Below, piece by piece: positions 63,103 to 64,000 of a stretch of DNA of 64,000 bases. Position 1 is the first letter of the stretch. Each line of letters begins with the position of its first letter. The notes under the pieces are model-generated. The model searched no databases and was not told the origin of the DNA. It was given only the letters and a program-made list of their open reading frames with translations. Source of the DNA: JAZKAR01 sp040389065 (GTDB taxonomy: Bacteria > Pseudomonadota > Gammaproteobacteria > Burkholderiales > Casimicrobiaceae); the NCBI GenBank assembly GCA_040389065.1, contig JAZKAR010000027.1, positions 19,735 to 83,734 of the forward strand, in the 5' to 3' direction. The position numbers were made by a program, and so were the translations under genes.

Positions 63103-64000
63103 ATGTCGACGACATCAGTGAGCGCGTTCAATACGCCCTTCTTTCAAGTAAAGGAGTTAGCCGTTCTTGCGTTAGAAGATGGCTCAATTTTTGAGGGCAT
63201 TTCAATTGGTGCACCGGGTGAAACCCATGGTGAAGTAGTATTTAATACCTCAATGACTGGTTACCAGGAAATCTTGACTGACCCAAGTTATAGCCGCCAG
63301 ATCGTTACCCTCACTTATCCCCATATTGGAAACACAGGTGTTAACCTAGAAGATGTAGAGGCGAATAAAATTCATGCTGCCGGGCTCATTATTAAAGAGC
63401 TTTCTCAAGTTACTTCCAATTTTCGTTCTACTCAAAGTTTATCAGATTATTTAAAAGCAGAAGGCATCGTGGGTATTGCTGATATTGATACCCGGCGTCT
63501 CACTCGTCTCCTAAGAGAAAAGGGCGCCTTACATGGCGCCATTTTAGTAGGTGGTAAAGCCGAAAAAGCACTTGCTTTATCAAAAGCTTTTCCAGGGTTA
63601 GTTGGTGTGGATTTAGCAAAAGTTGTTTCTACACAAGAGCCTTATGAATGGACTCAAAGCGAATGGCAACTAAAAAAAGACGATGGCAAAGCAGGTTATA
63701 GTGAGCAGACGAATCCTAAATACCATGTGGCTGTTTATGATTATGGGGTGAAACGTAACATTCTGCGCATGCTAGCCGAGCGCGGTTGCCGCTTAACCGT
63801 ATTTCCCGCTCAAACACCTGTAGATAAAGTATTAGCATTGAATCCTGATGGGGTGTTTCTCTCTAATGGCCCTGGTGATCCTGAACCTTGCGACTATGCG
63901 ATTGAGGCTGCTACTTTATTAATGGAAAAAAAGATACCTTTATTTGGTATTTGTTTAGGCCATCAGATAATGGCGCATGCCAGCGGTGCTAAAACCCTAA
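63103..64000 (+). CDS. carA: Carbamoyl-phosphate synthase small subunit (partial)
   Basis: Starts at ATG 63103 with GGAG 8 bases upstream and stays open to the window end, so the C-terminus is missing. 299 codons are visible. The N-terminal CPSase small-chain domain (LALEDGSIFEGISIGAPGETHGEVVFNTSMTGYQEILTDPSY) is followed by the class I glutamine amidotransferase domain (LSNGPGDPEPCDYA and the nucleophile Cys in GICLGHQIMAH). With CarB it makes carbamoyl phosphate for arginine and pyrimidines. The leader has a long hairpin that might be regulatory. dapB, often upstream, is absent. Confidence 0.95.
   Translation, partial: MSTTSVSAFNTPFFQVKELAVLALEDGSIFEGISIGAPGETHGEVVFNTSMTGYQEILTDPSYSRQIVTLTYPHIGNTGVNLEDVEANKIHAAGLIIKELSQVTSNFRSTQSLSDYLKAEGIVGIADIDTRRLTRLLREKGALHGAILVGGKAEKALALSKAFPGLVGVDLAKVVSTQEPYEWTQSEWQLKKDDGKAGYSEQTNPKYHVAVYDYGVKRNILRMLAERGCRLTVFPAQTPVDKVLALNPDGVFLSNGPGDPEPCDYAIEAATLLMEKKIPLFGICLGHQIMAHASGAKTL

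Overview
The window looks like a chromosomal segment of a low-GC gammaproteobacterium. The conserved blocks TPR protein-lolB-ispE, nrdR-ribD, prfB with its programmed frameshift, an ArnT-type lipid A modification set and a TonB-dependent B12 receptor all fit a Gram-negative gammaproteobacterium. The low GC, the many palindromic mini-elements, the Trb-type secretion core genes and a eukaryote-flavoured NACHT/WD40 protein would suit a Legionellales-like, possibly host-associated lineage. That placement is inference; no rRNA or tRNA gene is visible.

Layout. 1-13019 is one chemotaxis cluster on the + strand: partial MCP, cheY, STAS protein, cheA, two MCPs, cheW, a further MCP, cheR, cheD and cheB. 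No cheZ is seen. It ends in a perfect palindromic element. 13277-20776 is mainly on the - strand: gspJ-like pseudopilin, a short MCP, an unrecognised Pro/Ala-tailed protein, ribE, ribD, nrdR and a delta-9-type fatty acid desaturase. 21152-23790 holds btuB and its cobalamin riboswitch; the riboswitch carries a 120-bp palindromic transposon-like element in a peripheral stem. 24701-29171 encodes VirB8/VirB9/VirB10-type proteins (trbF, trbG, trbI). Then come an alpha/beta hydrolase and a large NACHT-pentapeptide-WD40 STAND protein.

33964-36762 is a peroxide-defence module: divergent oxyR with a near-consensus OxyR site, then ahpC and ahpD. 36956-42398 (-) has an MFS-fused spermidine-synthase-like protein, class I fumarase and an EamA transporter. 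43078-47640 (+) has lipA, a TPR protein, lolB and ispE. 47772-49937 (-) is a GAF-PAS hybrid histidine kinase. 50396-57072 (+) carries an aspartate aminotransferase and a compact arn-like group (arnT, ArnE/F-like, arnC, stand-alone formyltransferase) plus a DoxX-like protein. 57267-59371 has prfB and a PhoH-like ATPase. 59828-60771 has a 54-codon ORF and a ParA-type ATPase. 60846-62084 (-) is a protein of four tandem ~97-residue repeats that I do not recognise. carA starts at 63103 and runs off the window.

A family of roughly 100-120 bp palindromic elements recurs at 23568, 29237, 36084, 36832, 57114, 59478 and 62237. Three copies have perfect 5-bp target duplications and one has 6 bp. A related element at 13020 keeps the same central core but has entirely different terminal arms. 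Together with the copy inside the riboswitch, these are the most unusual feature of the window.
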